This document shows positions 10,268 through 19,211 of a stretch of 64,000 nucleotides of DNA, piece by piece. Where the stretch lies: contig JAHXIO010000006.1 in assembly GCA_025655595.1 (NCBI GenBank), forward strand, positions 434,001 to 498,000, written 5' to 3'. The stretch is from Candidatus Thiodiazotropha sp. (ex Monitilora ramsayi) (GTDB taxonomy: Bacteria > Pseudomonadota > Gammaproteobacteria > Chromatiales > Chromatiaceae). The position numbers and the translations under genes were made by a program. Each line of letters starts with the position of its first letter. Within the stretch, counting starts at the first letter, position 1. The notes beneath the pieces are model-generated. The model saw only the letters and a program-made list of their open reading frames with translations, had not been told where the DNA came from and did not search any database.

Positions 10268-13200
10268 ATGGAAGCCGCCTTCGTACATCTCCGTGTCCAC
10301 TCCGAATACTCCCTGGTGGATGGCCTGGTACGGGTCAAGCCGCTGGTCAAGCAGGTGGCGGAGAGCGGTATGCCCGCCGTGGCGCTGACCGATCAATCCA
10401 ACCTCTTCGCCCTGGTCCGTTTCTATCAGGCGTCGCTGGCCGCAGGGGTCAAACCCATCGCCGGAGTGGATGCCTGGATCCGTAATCCCGAGGACGCCAA
10501 CAAGCCCTATCGCTTGGTGCTGCTGGTGCAGAACCAGGCGGGGTACAAGAATCTGACCCGGTTGGTCTCACGCAGCTATCGTGAAGGGCAGCATCTGGGA
10601 CGTCCTCTCATGGAGCGTGAGTGGCTGGAGGGTAATACCGAGGGGTTGATCGCGCTATCCGCCGGCCGTCACGGCGATGTGGGACATGCCCTCCTGGCGG
10701 GCAACGGTGCTGAGGCGGAGAGGCTGCTCGGTCAGTGGCTGGCTCTGTTCGGAGATCGCTACTATCTGGAGCTGCACCGCACCGGACGGCCGGATGAAGA
10801 GCGCTGTCTGCACGAGACCGTTACCCTCGCGGCCGACTACGGGGTGCCGGTGGTGGCGACCAACGATGTCCATTTTCTCCATGCGGAGGATTTCGACGCC
10901 CACGAGGTGCGGGTCTGCATCCACGAGGGACGTACCCTCGACGATCCCAGGCGTCCCAAGAACTACAGTGAACAGCAGTACCTGCGTACGCCGGAGGAAA
11001 TGCAGGAACTCTTCTCAGACATTCCCGAGGCGCTGCAGAACAGCGTTGAGATCGCCAAGCGCTGTACCATCGAGCTGACCCTGGGCAAAAATTTCCTGCC
11101 CGACTTTCCGATCCCCGAGGGGATGACCATCGAGGAGTTTCTTGCCGCCGAGTCGCGCAAGGGACTGGAGTGGCGTCTGGGCAGTATCCTAGATATGGGT
11201 TCGCCGGAGTTCGCCGAGCAGCGCAAGGTCTATGATGAGCGCCTGCAAATAGAGCTCGATGTGATCAACAGCATGGGCTTTCCCGGCTACTTCCTGATCG
11301 TCGCCGACTTCATCCAGTGGGCTAAGGACAACGATATCCCAGTGGGTCCGGGACGTGGCTCCGGCGCCGGCTCCCTGGTCGCCTATGCGCTGAAGATTAC
11401 CGATCTCGATCCTATCGAGCATGAGTTACTCTTCGAACGATTTCTCAATCCCGAGCGTGTCTCCATGCCCGACTTTGATGTCGACTTCTGCATGGATAAG
11501 CGCGACCTGGTGATCGACTATGTAGCCCGGCGCTACGGGCGGGATTCCGTTTCGCAGATCATCACCTACGGCTCCATGGCGGCGAAGGCGGTGGTGCGGG
11601 ATGTGGGACGCGTGCTCGGCCATCCCTACGGTTTTACCGACCGGGTGGCCAAGATGATCCCCTTCGAGATCGGCATGACCCTCGACAAGGCGCTGGAGGA
11701 GAGCGACGACCTGAAGGAGGCCTACAAGAGCGACGAGGAGGTCAGCGAACTCATCCAGATGGCCAAGAAGCTGGAGGGTTGCGCCCGTAATGCCGGCAAG
11801 CATGCCGGCGGCGTGGTGATCTCGCCAGGACTCCTGACCGATTTTACCCCGCTCTACTGCGAAGCCGGCGGCGAAGGCCTGGTGACCCAGTTCGATAAAG
11901 ACGACGTGGAGAAGGTGGGCCTGGTCAAGTTCGACTTCCTCGGTCTGCGTACCCTCACCATCGTTGACTGGGCGCTCAAGGCGGTCAATGCCGAACGGGA
12001 AAAATCGGGTCAGGAACCGATCGATATCAATGCCATACCGATGGATGACGAGGCCTCGTTCAGACTGCTGAAAAGCGCCGCGACCACGGCTGTATTCCAA
12101 CTGGAATCCCGAGGCATGAAGGAGTTGATCAAGAAGCTCCTGCCCGATTGCTTCGACGACATCACAGCTCTCGTGGCCCTGTTTCGACCGGGACCGCTGC
12201 AGTCAGGCATGGTGGACGACTTCATCAACCGTAAACACGGTCGTGCCCAGGTCGCTTATCCCCATCCCGATCTGGAACCGATCCTCAAGCCCACCTATGG
12301 CGTCATCCTTTATCAGGAGCAGGTGATGCAGATCGCCCAGGTGCTGGCGGGTTACTCCCTCGGCGGCGCCGATCTGTTACGTCGCGCCATGGGTAAGAAG
12401 AAGCCGGAGGAGATGGCCAAGCAGGGCGAGATCTTCCGCAAGGGTGCGGTGGAGCGTGGCGTCGAGGAGGAGACGGCTCGCTACATCTTCGATCTGATGG
12501 AGAAGTTTGCCGGCTACGGCTTTAACAAGTCACACTCCGCCGCCTATGCCCTGGTCTCTTATCAGACCATGTGGCTCAAGGCCCACTATCCGGCGCCCTT
12601 CATGGCGGCGGTCTGTTCAGCGGATATGGACAACACGGACAAGGTGGTCCCTCTGATCGACGAATGTCGCCATATGAAGCTCAAGGTGGAACCGCCTCAG
12701 GTCAATCTTTCAGAGTACAAGTTCACCGCGTCGGGCGATCGCACGGTGGTCTATGGTCTGGGCGCCATCAAGGGAGTGGGGGAGTCCGCCATCGAGGCGA
12801 TCATCCATGAGCGCAACGCCAACGGCCCTTACGAAGATATTTTCGGTTTCTGCCGTCGCATCGATCTGCGTAAGGTCAACCGTCGGGTGCTGGAGTCGCT
12901 GGTCCGTGCCGGGGCGCTGGACGGGCTTGGCAAGAACCGTGCGACCCTGATGCAGCAGCTGCCACTGGCGCTGAAACTTGCCGAGCAACACCATGAAATG
13001 GAGGTGGTGGGGCAGAACGATCTCTTCGGTATGGGCGATCCGCAACCGACGGAGTCGAGTCACGCCCAAGTGATTCCCGATGATATCGATGAGTGGGAAG
13101 AGGAACAGCGCCTGCAGGCGGAGAAGGAGACCCTCGGCCTCTATCTCACCGGTCATCCCATCGACCGATACGCCAACGAACTGCGCCAGGTCACCAGCAG

Positions 13201-13780
13201 CCGTATCGGTGATCTCAGCCTGGACAACAGCGGGAATCAAGGGCAGAGACGCCGAGGTGTTTCTGTTGTGGTTGCGGGCCTGGTCGTCACCGCCAGTCAT
13301 CGCCAGACCCAACGTGGTAGGATGGGTACCATTCTGCTGGATGACCGCAGTGGACGTATCGAGTGCACACTGTTCAGCGATACCTATGAGGTTAACCGGG
13401 AGCTGGTCTCCGCAGATAAGATTCTGGTTGTCTCCGGTAACCTCAACTATGATGAATTCCGTGGCGGATTGAGTATCCGTGTCGACAATGTCCTGACCTT
13501 TGAACAGGCCCGGGCTCACTACGCCGGTCTGGTCAGTGTCAACGTCAAACTCAACGGACTCGATGCTTCGGGCTTTCGGGAAAAGCTGCAGCATATCCTC
13601 AGTCCCTTCCGCGGCGGCACCACCGGCATCCGTCTCCACTACCGTACCGATAATGCCAGCGGTGATATACAATTGGGACAGGAGTGGCGGGTCAATCCGA
13701 CAGATGAGCTCCTGCGTCGACTGGAGCAGTTGGCCGGTGCCGATTCGGTTAAGGTCGACTATCGGAGAAAGGCATCCTGA
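10268..13780 (+). CDS. dnaE: DNA polymerase III subunit alpha
   Basis: The replicative polymerase catalytic subunit, 1170 residues, close to the family's usual 1160. The N-terminal PHP domain starts at FVHLRVHSEYSLVDG. The C-family polymerase active site is present as PDFDVDFCMDKRD, supplying the catalytic aspartates. The finger region contains GPGRGSGAGSLVAYAL, and the tail carries helix-hairpin-helix and OB-fold segments. The gene is not beside rnhB or accA here. It starts 76 bp after the response-regulator stop and appears to have its own promoter in that gap. Confidence 0.98.
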   Translation: MEAAFVHLRVHSEYSLVDGLVRVKPLVKQVAESGMPAVALTDQSNLFALVRFYQASLAAGVKPIAGVDAWIRNPEDANKPYRLVLLVQNQAGYKNLTRLVSRSYREGQHLGRPLMEREWLEGNTEGLIALSAGRHGDVGHALLAGNGAEAERLLGQWLALFGDRYYLELHRTGRPDEERCLHETVTLAADYGVPVVATNDVHFLHAEDFDAHEVRVCIHEGRTLDDPRRPKNYSEQQYLRTPEEMQELFSDIPEALQNSVEIAKRCTIELTLGKNFLPDFPIPEGMTIEEFLAAESRKGLEWRLGSILDMGSPEFAEQRKVYDERLQIELDVINSMGFPGYFLIVADFIQWAKDNDIPVGPGRGSGAGSLVAYALKITDLDPIEHELLFERFLNPERVSMPDFDVDFCMDKRDLVIDYVARRYGRDSVSQIITYGSMAAKAVVRDVGRVLGHPYGFTDRVAKMIPFEIGMTLDKALEESDDLKEAYKSDEEVSELIQMAKKLEGCARNAGKHAGGVVISPGLLTDFTPLYCEAGGEGLVTQFDKDDVEKVGLVKFDFLGLRTLTIVDWALKAVNAEREKSGQEPIDINAIPMDDEASFRLLKSAATTAVFQLESRGMKELIKKLLPDCFDDITALVALFRPGPLQSGMVDDFINRKHGRAQVAYPHPDLEPILKPTYGVILYQEQVMQIAQVLAGYSLGGADLLRRAMGKKKPEEMAKQGEIFRKGAVERGVEEETARYIFDLMEKFAGYGFNKSHSAAYALVSYQTMWLKAHYPAPFMAAVCSADMDNTDKVVPLIDECRHMKLKVEPPQVNLSEYKFTASGDRTVVYGLGAIKGVGESAIEAIIHERNANGPYEDIFGFCRRIDLRKVNRRVLESLVRAGALDGLGKNRATLMQQLPLALKLAEQHHEMEVVGQNDLFGMGDPQPTESSHAQVIPDDIDEWEEEQRLQAEKETLGLYLTGHPIDRYANELRQVTSSRIGDLSLDNSGNQGQRRRGVSVVVAGLVVTASHRQTQRGRMGTILLDDRSGRIECTLFSDTYEVNRELVSADKILVVSGNLNYDEFRGGLSIRVDNVLTFEQARAHYAGLVSVNVKLNGLDASGFREKLQHILSPFRGGTTGIRLHYRTDNASGDIQLGQEWRVNPTDELLRRLEQLAGADSVKVDYRRKAS

Positions 13781-13825
13781 ATCATCGGCATAAATAGACT
13801 CTTATTACTTTTAGAGGGAACTGAA

Positions 13826-14047
13826 GTGATAAAAATATATCTCTTTTCCGCGCTTCTTATTGTCGGTTTCGTTTTTTCTTATCCTTTTTTGCAGAGCGAG
13901 TTTGGTCTTGCGATGGTCTATCGCGAGGTTGTCATTTCCGGATTTCTTCTCTTGATCTTTATTATTCCGCTCTACTGGCACTCGATTGCAAAGCAGGAGG
14001 AGAAGGAAAGGGCGCAGGAAAACAGGGTGAAACAGCCGTGGGAGTAG
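13826..14047 (+). CDS. Small two-helix membrane protein, unknown function
   Basis: A 73-residue ORF with a GTG start preceded by AGAGGGA, a plausible ribosome-binding site 7 bp upstream. It predicts two membrane helices (IYLFSALLIVGFVFSYPFL and VVISGFLLLIFIIPLYW) and a short charged tail (KQEEKERAQENRVKQ). It follows dnaE by 45 bp. The composition and placed RBS support a real gene, but I recognise no family. Confidence 0.55.
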   Translation: MIKIYLFSALLIVGFVFSYPFLQSEFGLAMVYREVVISGFLLLIFIIPLYWHSIAKQEEKERAQENRVKQPWE

Positions 14048-14221
14048 ATCGGTATCTTGCCGGGTAACAGGCAGTCCCTGTGTGCTGTATAAACAACGCT
14101 GAAAGGCGCCTATGTGAAAAGTTGTCACAGTCTTACATGCGTGAATAGCCTGTGGTGCTATCTTAGCGCGGCATAAGATATTATCTTGCCAGTCAATCAT
14201 CGTGTTTTCTGTGGATCTATC

Positions 14222-15469
14222 ATGAAAATAATAATACTGCTTCTACTCTTGTGTAGTACCAACCTGTATGCCACCAATGGTTATTTCACCCACGGCCTTG
14301 GCACAAAAAGCAAAGGGATGGCGGGGGCGGGTGTGGCACAGCCTGAGGATGCATCGAGCGGTGCGTTGAATCCCGCCAATCTCTCGCTGGTGGGTTCACG
14401 CATGGATTTCGGCGGCTCTCTCTTCATGCCCAAGAGGGGCTTTAAAGCGAATGATGACGCCACGGGACCGGTACAGATCGCACCCAGAGACTACAAGAGT
14501 AAAAACAGTTTTTTTCTCATACCCCAGTTTGCTTATAGCCGGAAAATCGATGAATCCAATACGGTCGGACTTGCTCTGGTGATGAATGGACTCAATACGG
14601 AGTATGACGAGGCGATCTTCAGGTATTTCGAACGACCGGGTTGGGAGGCGACGGCACCCACGGGCGTCGATCTCTACCAGATGATGCTTCATGTGCCTTA
14701 CTCGTATGCGGTATCGGAAAAACTGTCATTGGGTATTGGTCCGATTATTGGACTGCAGGCGTTCAGAGCCAGGGGCTTGAAGCCCTTTGGTGCTGTCTCA
14801 TTCTACCCGGACGAAGTGACGAACAATGGATTCGACTACTCATATGGTTTGGGTTTGAGTCTCGGTGTGAACTACCGCCCCACCGATCTGATCGCCTTAG
14901 GGTTGGGTGTACAGACAAGAATGGGAATGACAGAGTTCGAAGACTACCGGGGCCTGTTTGCTGAACAGGGGGATTTTGATATTCCCGCAACCTTCCAGAT
15001 GGGGGCAGCATTTAATCTTACAGGTGAGTTGATGTTAATGGTTGATTATCAGCGAATCTATTACAGCAGTATTGCAGCAGTCGGTAACCGAAACGATATT
15101 CCGCTGATGATGCCGATCCTGGGTGCCGATGATGGAATCGGCGGCGGTTGGCGGGATGCCAAGATAGCCAAAGCCGGAATCCGATGGCAGTACGACCCGG
15201 ATACAGTGCTGAGGGCAGGCTATAGTCACGGCAACCAGATCATTCCGAACAACCAGGCTTTGTTGAATATCCTTGCACCGGCAGTGGGGCGGGATCACTA
15301 CAGTCTCGGTATGACCAGGCAGCTCTCAACAGAAAGAGAGATAAGCCTGTCATTGACTTACTCTCCGAGGGAGGAGCTGACAGGTACAAATCCCAATACC
15401 AGCGGACAGACCGGTACGCTGTATATGGAACAGACTGAACTGGAGGTTACCTTCGGATGGCTGTTTTAG
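14222..15469 (+). CDS. OmpP1/FadL-family outer-membrane transporter
   Basis: A 415-residue beta-barrel porin for hydrophobic compounds. Start chosen at ATG 14222 because it yields a clean signal peptide (MKIIILLLLLCSTNLYA) followed directly by the FadL N-terminus, NGYFTHGLGTKSKGMAGAGV, where the NGY/F segment is the hatch strand typical of the family. GALNPANLSLVG is also family-typical. The C-terminus ends in aromatic barrel sequence (LEVTFGWLF), as expected for recognition by the barrel assembly machinery. The family imports long-chain fatty acids, alkanes or aromatic hydrocarbons. A downstream thioesterase-like gene would fit acyl metabolism, but a shared operon is not shown. Confidence 0.9.
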   Translation: MKIIILLLLLCSTNLYATNGYFTHGLGTKSKGMAGAGVAQPEDASSGALNPANLSLVGSRMDFGGSLFMPKRGFKANDDATGPVQIAPRDYKSKNSFFLIPQFAYSRKIDESNTVGLALVMNGLNTEYDEAIFRYFERPGWEATAPTGVDLYQMMLHVPYSYAVSEKLSLGIGPIIGLQAFRARGLKPFGAVSFYPDEVTNNGFDYSYGLGLSLGVNYRPTDLIALGLGVQTRMGMTEFEDYRGLFAEQGDFDIPATFQMGAAFNLTGELMLMVDYQRIYYSSIAAVGNRNDIPLMMPILGADDGIGGGWRDAKIAKAGIRWQYDPDTVLRAGYSHGNQIIPNNQALLNILAPAVGRDHYSLGMTRQLSTEREISLSLTYSPREELTGTNPNTSGQTGTLYMEQTELEVTFGWLF

Positions 15470-15571
15470 AGAAAGAGAGATGAATGGGGTAATGGACCTT
15501 TTCGCATCTCTTTTCTCCTGATAACGGCTACCCTATCGTGACGCAAATGGCGATGAGAGTTTGAGAGTGAG

Positions 15572-15994
15572 ATGAAAGAGACACTGAAACCGGGACTACG
15601 ATATCAACACAAGTTTATCGTCCCAGAGTCGAAAACGGTCCCTGCCTTGTATCCTGAGTCCGATGAGTTTTTGGCGATGCCGGAAGTGTTTGCAACCGGT
15701 TTTCTCGTCGGGTTTCTCGAGTGGAGCTGTATCAAGGCAATAAACCCTCACATTGAGTGGCCCGTTGAGCAGACCGTTGGTACGCATATTGATATCAGTC
15801 ATCTTGCTGCAACGCCGACTGGGTTCGAAGTCACTGCCACTGTTGAGCTGTTGGAAGTTGACGGGAGGAGGTTGGTATTTGGCGTAGAGGCCCATGATGG
15901 CGTCGATCTGATATCCAAAGGTCGTCATGAGCGCTTTATCATCCACAAAGAAAAATTTGACGCTAAACTTCATGAAAAGAGAAAGCTTGCCTAG
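15572..15994 (+). CDS. Thioesterase, FlK-like (hot-dog fold)
   Basis: A 140-residue single-domain protein resembling the fluoroacetyl-CoA-thioesterase-like family. Recognisable features are LKPGLRYQHKFIVPESKTVP at the N-terminus, the TGFLVGFLEW helix, VGTHIDISHLAATP, and a C-terminal HERFII strand followed by a Lys-rich tail. These proteins hydrolyse or bind acyl-CoA thioesters; the substrate is unknown. AGAGTGAG 6 bp before the ATG is a weak RBS. It sits 102 bp after the FadL porin gene on the same strand. Confidence 0.82.
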   Translation: MKETLKPGLRYQHKFIVPESKTVPALYPESDEFLAMPEVFATGFLVGFLEWSCIKAINPHIEWPVEQTVGTHIDISHLAATPTGFEVTATVELLEVDGRRLVFGVEAHDGVDLISKGRHERFIIHKEKFDAKLHEKRKLA

Positions 15995-16082
15995 CCGGCA
16001 AGAGGTTTCAGTAGATAGGTGTTTGCCGGCATTCATCCTGTCTATGATCTAAACCGTAGGCAACAGTAGCGGGGATCGAGTT

Positions 16083-16406
16083 ATGCCGGCATACATGATT
16101 ACCTATCTTGGCGGAAACCACCCTTCAAACCCGGAAGAAGGTAAGCGCCATTTTGCGAAGTATCAAGCGTGGCTGCAGGATTTGGGAGAGGCTGCGATAA
16201 GCCCTGCGAACCCGCTTAAGAATACACGCGTTGTAAAACCGGATGGTAGCGTCAGTGACGGCAGTGCAACCTCCATGTCGGGGTTTACGATCATCAAGGC
16301 GGACTCTTTGGCAGCGGCCATCGAGATCGCAAGAGCCTGTCCGTTCCTCGAAATTGGAGGCTCTTTGGAAGTATCGGAAATACTGGAGATGCCCAGCAAT
16401 AAATAA
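16083..16406 (+). CDS. YCII-related domain protein
   Basis: A 107-residue protein of the YCII/DGPF fold: MPAYMITYLGG, then a mid-region that in the family bears a conserved His/Asp pair, and the terminal pattern PFLEIGGSLEVSEILEM. Proteins of this dimeric ferredoxin-like family are mostly uncharacterised; some act as small-molecule enzymes. The start is supported by GGGGATCGAG just upstream, only a modest RBS. No operon partner is evident. Confidence 0.75.
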   Translation: MPAYMITYLGGNHPSNPEEGKRHFAKYQAWLQDLGEAAISPANPLKNTRVVKPDGSVSDGSATSMSGFTIIKADSLAAAIEIARACPFLEIGGSLEVSEILEMPSNK

Positions 16407-16627
16407 TGGTGAAATTTCTCTCTGGTATACGAAATTACTGTCAAGGTTATTGTACTGATAGTGATAAGTAGCAAGAGGACGGCAATTATTACGGCGACGA
16501 TGCGCATGGTGAAACAGTCATTTTAAGTCACGCTCTTTTTATTGAGCTCAGAGACGAGATGACATGTTGTCAGGGAGTGTGAGGTGTCTTTATCCAGTGA
16601 TAAAAGACAGACTAAAGGAGGAGTGTC

Positions 16628-17260
16628 ATGGCAAAATTCGAAATTGTACCAGGGCTGGTCTATGCCGATAGGGAGGCATGGGGTGCCGATCCGGCATATC
16701 CGAGAAAGGGCTACCGGGTTTCTCGAGATAGACGGACTCATGTGATTATTCACCATACCGTGATGCCGGACAGCAGTGACAGTTCCCCCAATCTGTGGGA
16801 AACAGAGAAGGAGGCGTTCACTATGATGAGAAAGCTGCAGACCGTCAGGCCCGACTTGGGCATGGATGTGCCCTACAATTTTATTGCTTTTCTGATGGCC
16901 CGTTCGGCAAAGATCATGATCTGTGAAGGCAGGGGAGAGGACCGAACGGGTGCGCATACGAAGGGGCACAACTCAACGGGTATTGCGATCAGCTTTGCCG
17001 GAGATTTCGAAAACCAGCCGGTCAGTGACTATGAAATCGCCAGGCGTATGTTCCTGCTCTCCTACTTTCTTGGTTGGCTTAAATACAGTCCCAGCCATGC
17101 TGAGTATGGAAAATTCAAACCCATGAAGAATCTGGGTAGCATGAGACCGCAGGATAGAATGGTTTTCTCGCACCAGGATTTTAAAAAGACAGCTTGTCCG
17201 GGTAAGCAACTGCTGCCGCATATTACGCAGGCCTCATTTCTTGATCCCAGGTTGGTCTGA
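16628..17260 (+). CDS. Peptidoglycan recognition protein / N-acetylmuramoyl-L-alanine amidase
   Basis: A 210-residue protein with the PGRP/amidase_2 fold. It has REAWGADPAYP near the N-terminus and THVIIHHTVMPD supplying the first zinc-binding His. Then come a Tyr in VPYNFIAF, GAHTKGHNSTGIAISFAGDF (the PGRP core), and FSHQDFKKTACPG with the second His and the Cys ligand. The full ligand set suggests an active zinc amidase that cuts the MurNAc-L-Ala bond. No signal peptide is visible, so export or a cytosolic/recycling role is unclear. The RBS is strong (AAAGGAGG). It lies 6 bp before an SH3-domain gene, with which it probably works. Confidence 0.87.
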   Translation: MAKFEIVPGLVYADREAWGADPAYPRKGYRVSRDRRTHVIIHHTVMPDSSDSSPNLWETEKEAFTMMRKLQTVRPDLGMDVPYNFIAFLMARSAKIMICEGRGEDRTGAHTKGHNSTGIAISFAGDFENQPVSDYEIARRMFLLSYFLGWLKYSPSHAEYGKFKPMKNLGSMRPQDRMVFSHQDFKKTACPGKQLLPHITQASFLDPRLV

Positions 17261-17266
17261 CTCACT

Positions 17267-17620
17267 ATGCGTCCGCTGCTGATGCTGTGTGTATTTCTGC
17301 TCACGCAGTTCATGTCCCAGTCTGTCCTGTCAGAGGCCGATGGGCCGGATTATTGGGCGGTCACCGGTATTACAGAGAATAGTTATCTCAATCTACGGAA
17401 AGGCCCTTCAAAAGCATTTTCAGTCGTCGGCAGAATACCTGGTAATTATAAAAAGCTGGAAAATCTTGGCTGCTATCCAAATTTCACATTTGCGGAATGG
17501 GAGGCCTTTGATAGCAGAGAGAGGGAGCTGGCGATGATGATGCGATGGTGCAAAGTGAGATACTTAAACTCTCTTGGCTGGGTCTACGCAAAATACTTGG
17601 TGGAAGGTGGGGATATTTAG
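17267..17620 (+). CDS. Secreted bacterial SH3-domain protein
   Basis: A 117-residue protein with a signal peptide (MRPLLMLCVFLLTQFMSQSVLSEA). A single bacterial SH3 domain follows: SYLNLRKGPSKAFSVVGRIP, a three-cysteine region (LGCY, RWCKVRY), and GWVYAKYLVEGG. Such domains commonly bind peptidoglycan. The gene starts 6 bp after the amidase stop, suggesting one transcript and cooperation at the cell wall. A terminator hairpin follows. Confidence 0.82.
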   Translation: MRPLLMLCVFLLTQFMSQSVLSEADGPDYWAVTGITENSYLNLRKGPSKAFSVVGRIPGNYKKLENLGCYPNFTFAEWEAFDSRERELAMMMRWCKVRYLNSLGWVYAKYLVEGGDI

Positions 17621-17630
17621 AAAATGTAAG

Positions 17631-17652
17631 AGAACGAGTAGAGGCTCGTTCT
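17631..17652 (+). terminator. Hairpin terminator after the amidase-SH3 pair
   Basis: A perfect 8-bp inverted repeat, AGAACGAG / CTCGTTCT, with a 6-nt loop, begins 10 bp after the SH3 gene stop. It is followed by a short T-containing stretch (TTACTGTTAG), so termination is likely but not strong. Confidence 0.6.
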
Positions 17653-17796
17653 TTACTGTTAGCATCTATTGGATGCCATGCTAATACAGCCAGTATAATT
17701 TCCGAATGAGCCAATGAAGCCGATGCTGTAAATCGAGCTGTAATTTACATAATTGGTTCTCAAGGGCTCGAACCCAAGCAAATAAGGGGGGCTGAA

Positions 17797-17953
17797 CCGA
17801 ATGGCACTTACTTAAGCGGACCTTGTAGGGTGATATGAGAATTACTCTTATTTTCTCCATCGCAATGGTGGGGCCCTGCCCCACAAAATAGGCTGGAATC
17901 CAACTCGAATCCTTCTATTGCGATTGATATCCCTTTAAGTAAGTACCATTCGG
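17797..17953. mobile_element. MITE-like non-autonomous element, 157 bp, with 7-bp target duplication
   Basis: Terminal inverted repeats of 20 bp (CCGAATGGCACTTACTTAAG at 17797-17816; its complement with 2 mismatches at 17934-17953) bound a 157-bp segment. The flanks carry an identical 7-bp direct repeat, GGCTGAA, at 17790-17796 and 17954-17960, abutting both ends exactly as a target-site duplication would. The interior holds a perfect 7-bp hairpin (GTGGGGC CCT GCCCCAC, 17868-17884) and no ORF. This is the structure of a miniature transposable element mobilised in trans. I cannot assign the parent IS family. Confidence 0.8.
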
Positions 17954-18155
17954 GGCTGAATCCTGATCACAGTATGGAATTCGGGAATCGCATGGGCCTT
18001 TTTCCTTGGTGGTTCGACATCTATCAACTTGCCGGATTGTGATCCACAATGGATCCCTTATCCAGCTGCACATTAAGTGATTTGCATTGCAGGCAGGTTA
18101 TTCGTTTAATGTACCTGTTGGATTTGTCTAAAAGGTTGAACCCCTCGGTTAGCGT

Positions 18156-19211
18156 ATGCTGTTGCTTCTTGTCTACATTTCGATAGCCCTGGGCTTTTCC
18201 TTCCTCTGTTCCATCGCCGAAGCGGTGATTCTGAGCGTTACCCATCCCTATATCTCGGTGTTGGAGCAGGAGGGTAACGGCGCCGCCAAGCTACTCAAGC
18301 GGCTGAAGCAGAACATCAACGATCCGCTGGCGGCGATCCTGACCCTGAACACGACGGCACACACCATCGGTGCGGCCGGTGCCGGCGCGCAGGCTACGGT
18401 GGTGTTCGGCGATGCCTATCTGGGGGTGGTGTCTGCGGTCCTCACCCTGATGATCCTGATCTTCTCGGAAATCATTCCCAAGACTATCGGAGCGGTCTAC
18501 TGGCGGCAGTTGGCGCCGTCCACGGCCTATCTGCTGAAATTTCTCATCTGGATACTCTATCCGTTCATCAAGATGTCCGCGGTGCTGACGCAACTCCTGT
18601 CGCGGGGGCATCAGCACGGGCAGTTTCGGCGGGACGAGTTTACCGCAATGGCGCAGGCCGGTGTGGAGGAGGGCAAGCTGCTGGAGCGCGAGTCACTCAT
18701 CCTCAACAACCTCTTCCTCCTGAGAGAAGCCAGGGTCAGCGATGTGATGACACCCCGCCTGGTGGTTTTCTCGCTGGATGAGGCGTTGTCGGTCGCGGAC
18801 TATTTCAACATGCACGGCGACAGCCGCTTCTCCCGTATTCCCATCTATGATGGGCAACGCGACCACGTGACCGGGTTCGTCCTGCGCAGCGACCTGTTGC
18901 TGGCCCATGCCCGTGGTAACTCAGATAAACCGCTTTCCATCTATCGCCGGCATCTGGCCGCACTGCCCGACACCAGTTCCCTGCAGAATGCTTTCGAGAT
19001 GCTGCTTGAGGAGCGCAGCCACATCATCCTCATCGTCGATGAGTACGGTGGCATGGAGGGCATACTGACCCTGGAGGACGTGCTGGAGACCCTGATCGGT
19101 ATCGAGATCGTCGACGAGATGGACAAGGTCGAGGATATGCGCAAGTTGGCGCGCAGACTCTGGCGTAAGCGGGCCGCTGAGATGGGACTCGATATCGACT
19201 CCCAGGGATGA
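18156..19211 (+). CDS. CNNM/CorC-type transporter-like protein (DUF21 + CBS pair)
   Basis: A 351-residue membrane protein. The N-terminal DUF21 domain (about 1-140) has three to four membrane helices and the signature SIAEAVILSV followed by LAAILTLNTTAHTIGAA. A CBS pair follows (about 190-320), starting at VSDVMTPRLVVFSL and including SRFSRIPIYDG and the second CBS end VDEYGGMEGILTLEDVLETLIG, which closes with a conserved acidic EIVDE. There is no CorC_HlyC C-terminal domain, so this is the short form. Family members have been linked to Mg2+/Co2+ export and resistance. It is preceded by 536 bp of intergenic DNA carrying the MITE-like element. Confidence 0.88.
   Translation: MLLLLVYISIALGFSFLCSIAEAVILSVTHPYISVLEQEGNGAAKLLKRLKQNINDPLAAILTLNTTAHTIGAAGAGAQATVVFGDAYLGVVSAVLTLMILIFSEIIPKTIGAVYWRQLAPSTAYLLKFLIWILYPFIKMSAVLTQLLSRGHQHGQFRRDEFTAMAQAGVEEGKLLERESLILNNLFLLREARVSDVMTPRLVVFSLDEALSVADYFNMHGDSRFSRIPIYDGQRDHVTGFVLRSDLLLAHARGNSDKPLSIYRRHLAALPDTSSLQNAFEMLLEERSHIILIVDEYGGMEGILTLEDVLETLIGIEIVDEMDKVEDMRKLARRLWRKRAAEMGLDIDSQG

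Noticed and set aside
14112-14128. TGTGAAAAGTTGTCACA upstream of the FadL-type gene
   Set aside because: The half-sites are separated by 7 rather than 6 bp, so it does not fit a CRP site.
17750-17786. T-arm-like sequence GGGTTCGAGCCC on the minus strand near AACCA
   Set aside because: Stem pairing does not fit a tRNA T-arm and no acceptor or anticodon parts are present; likely chance.
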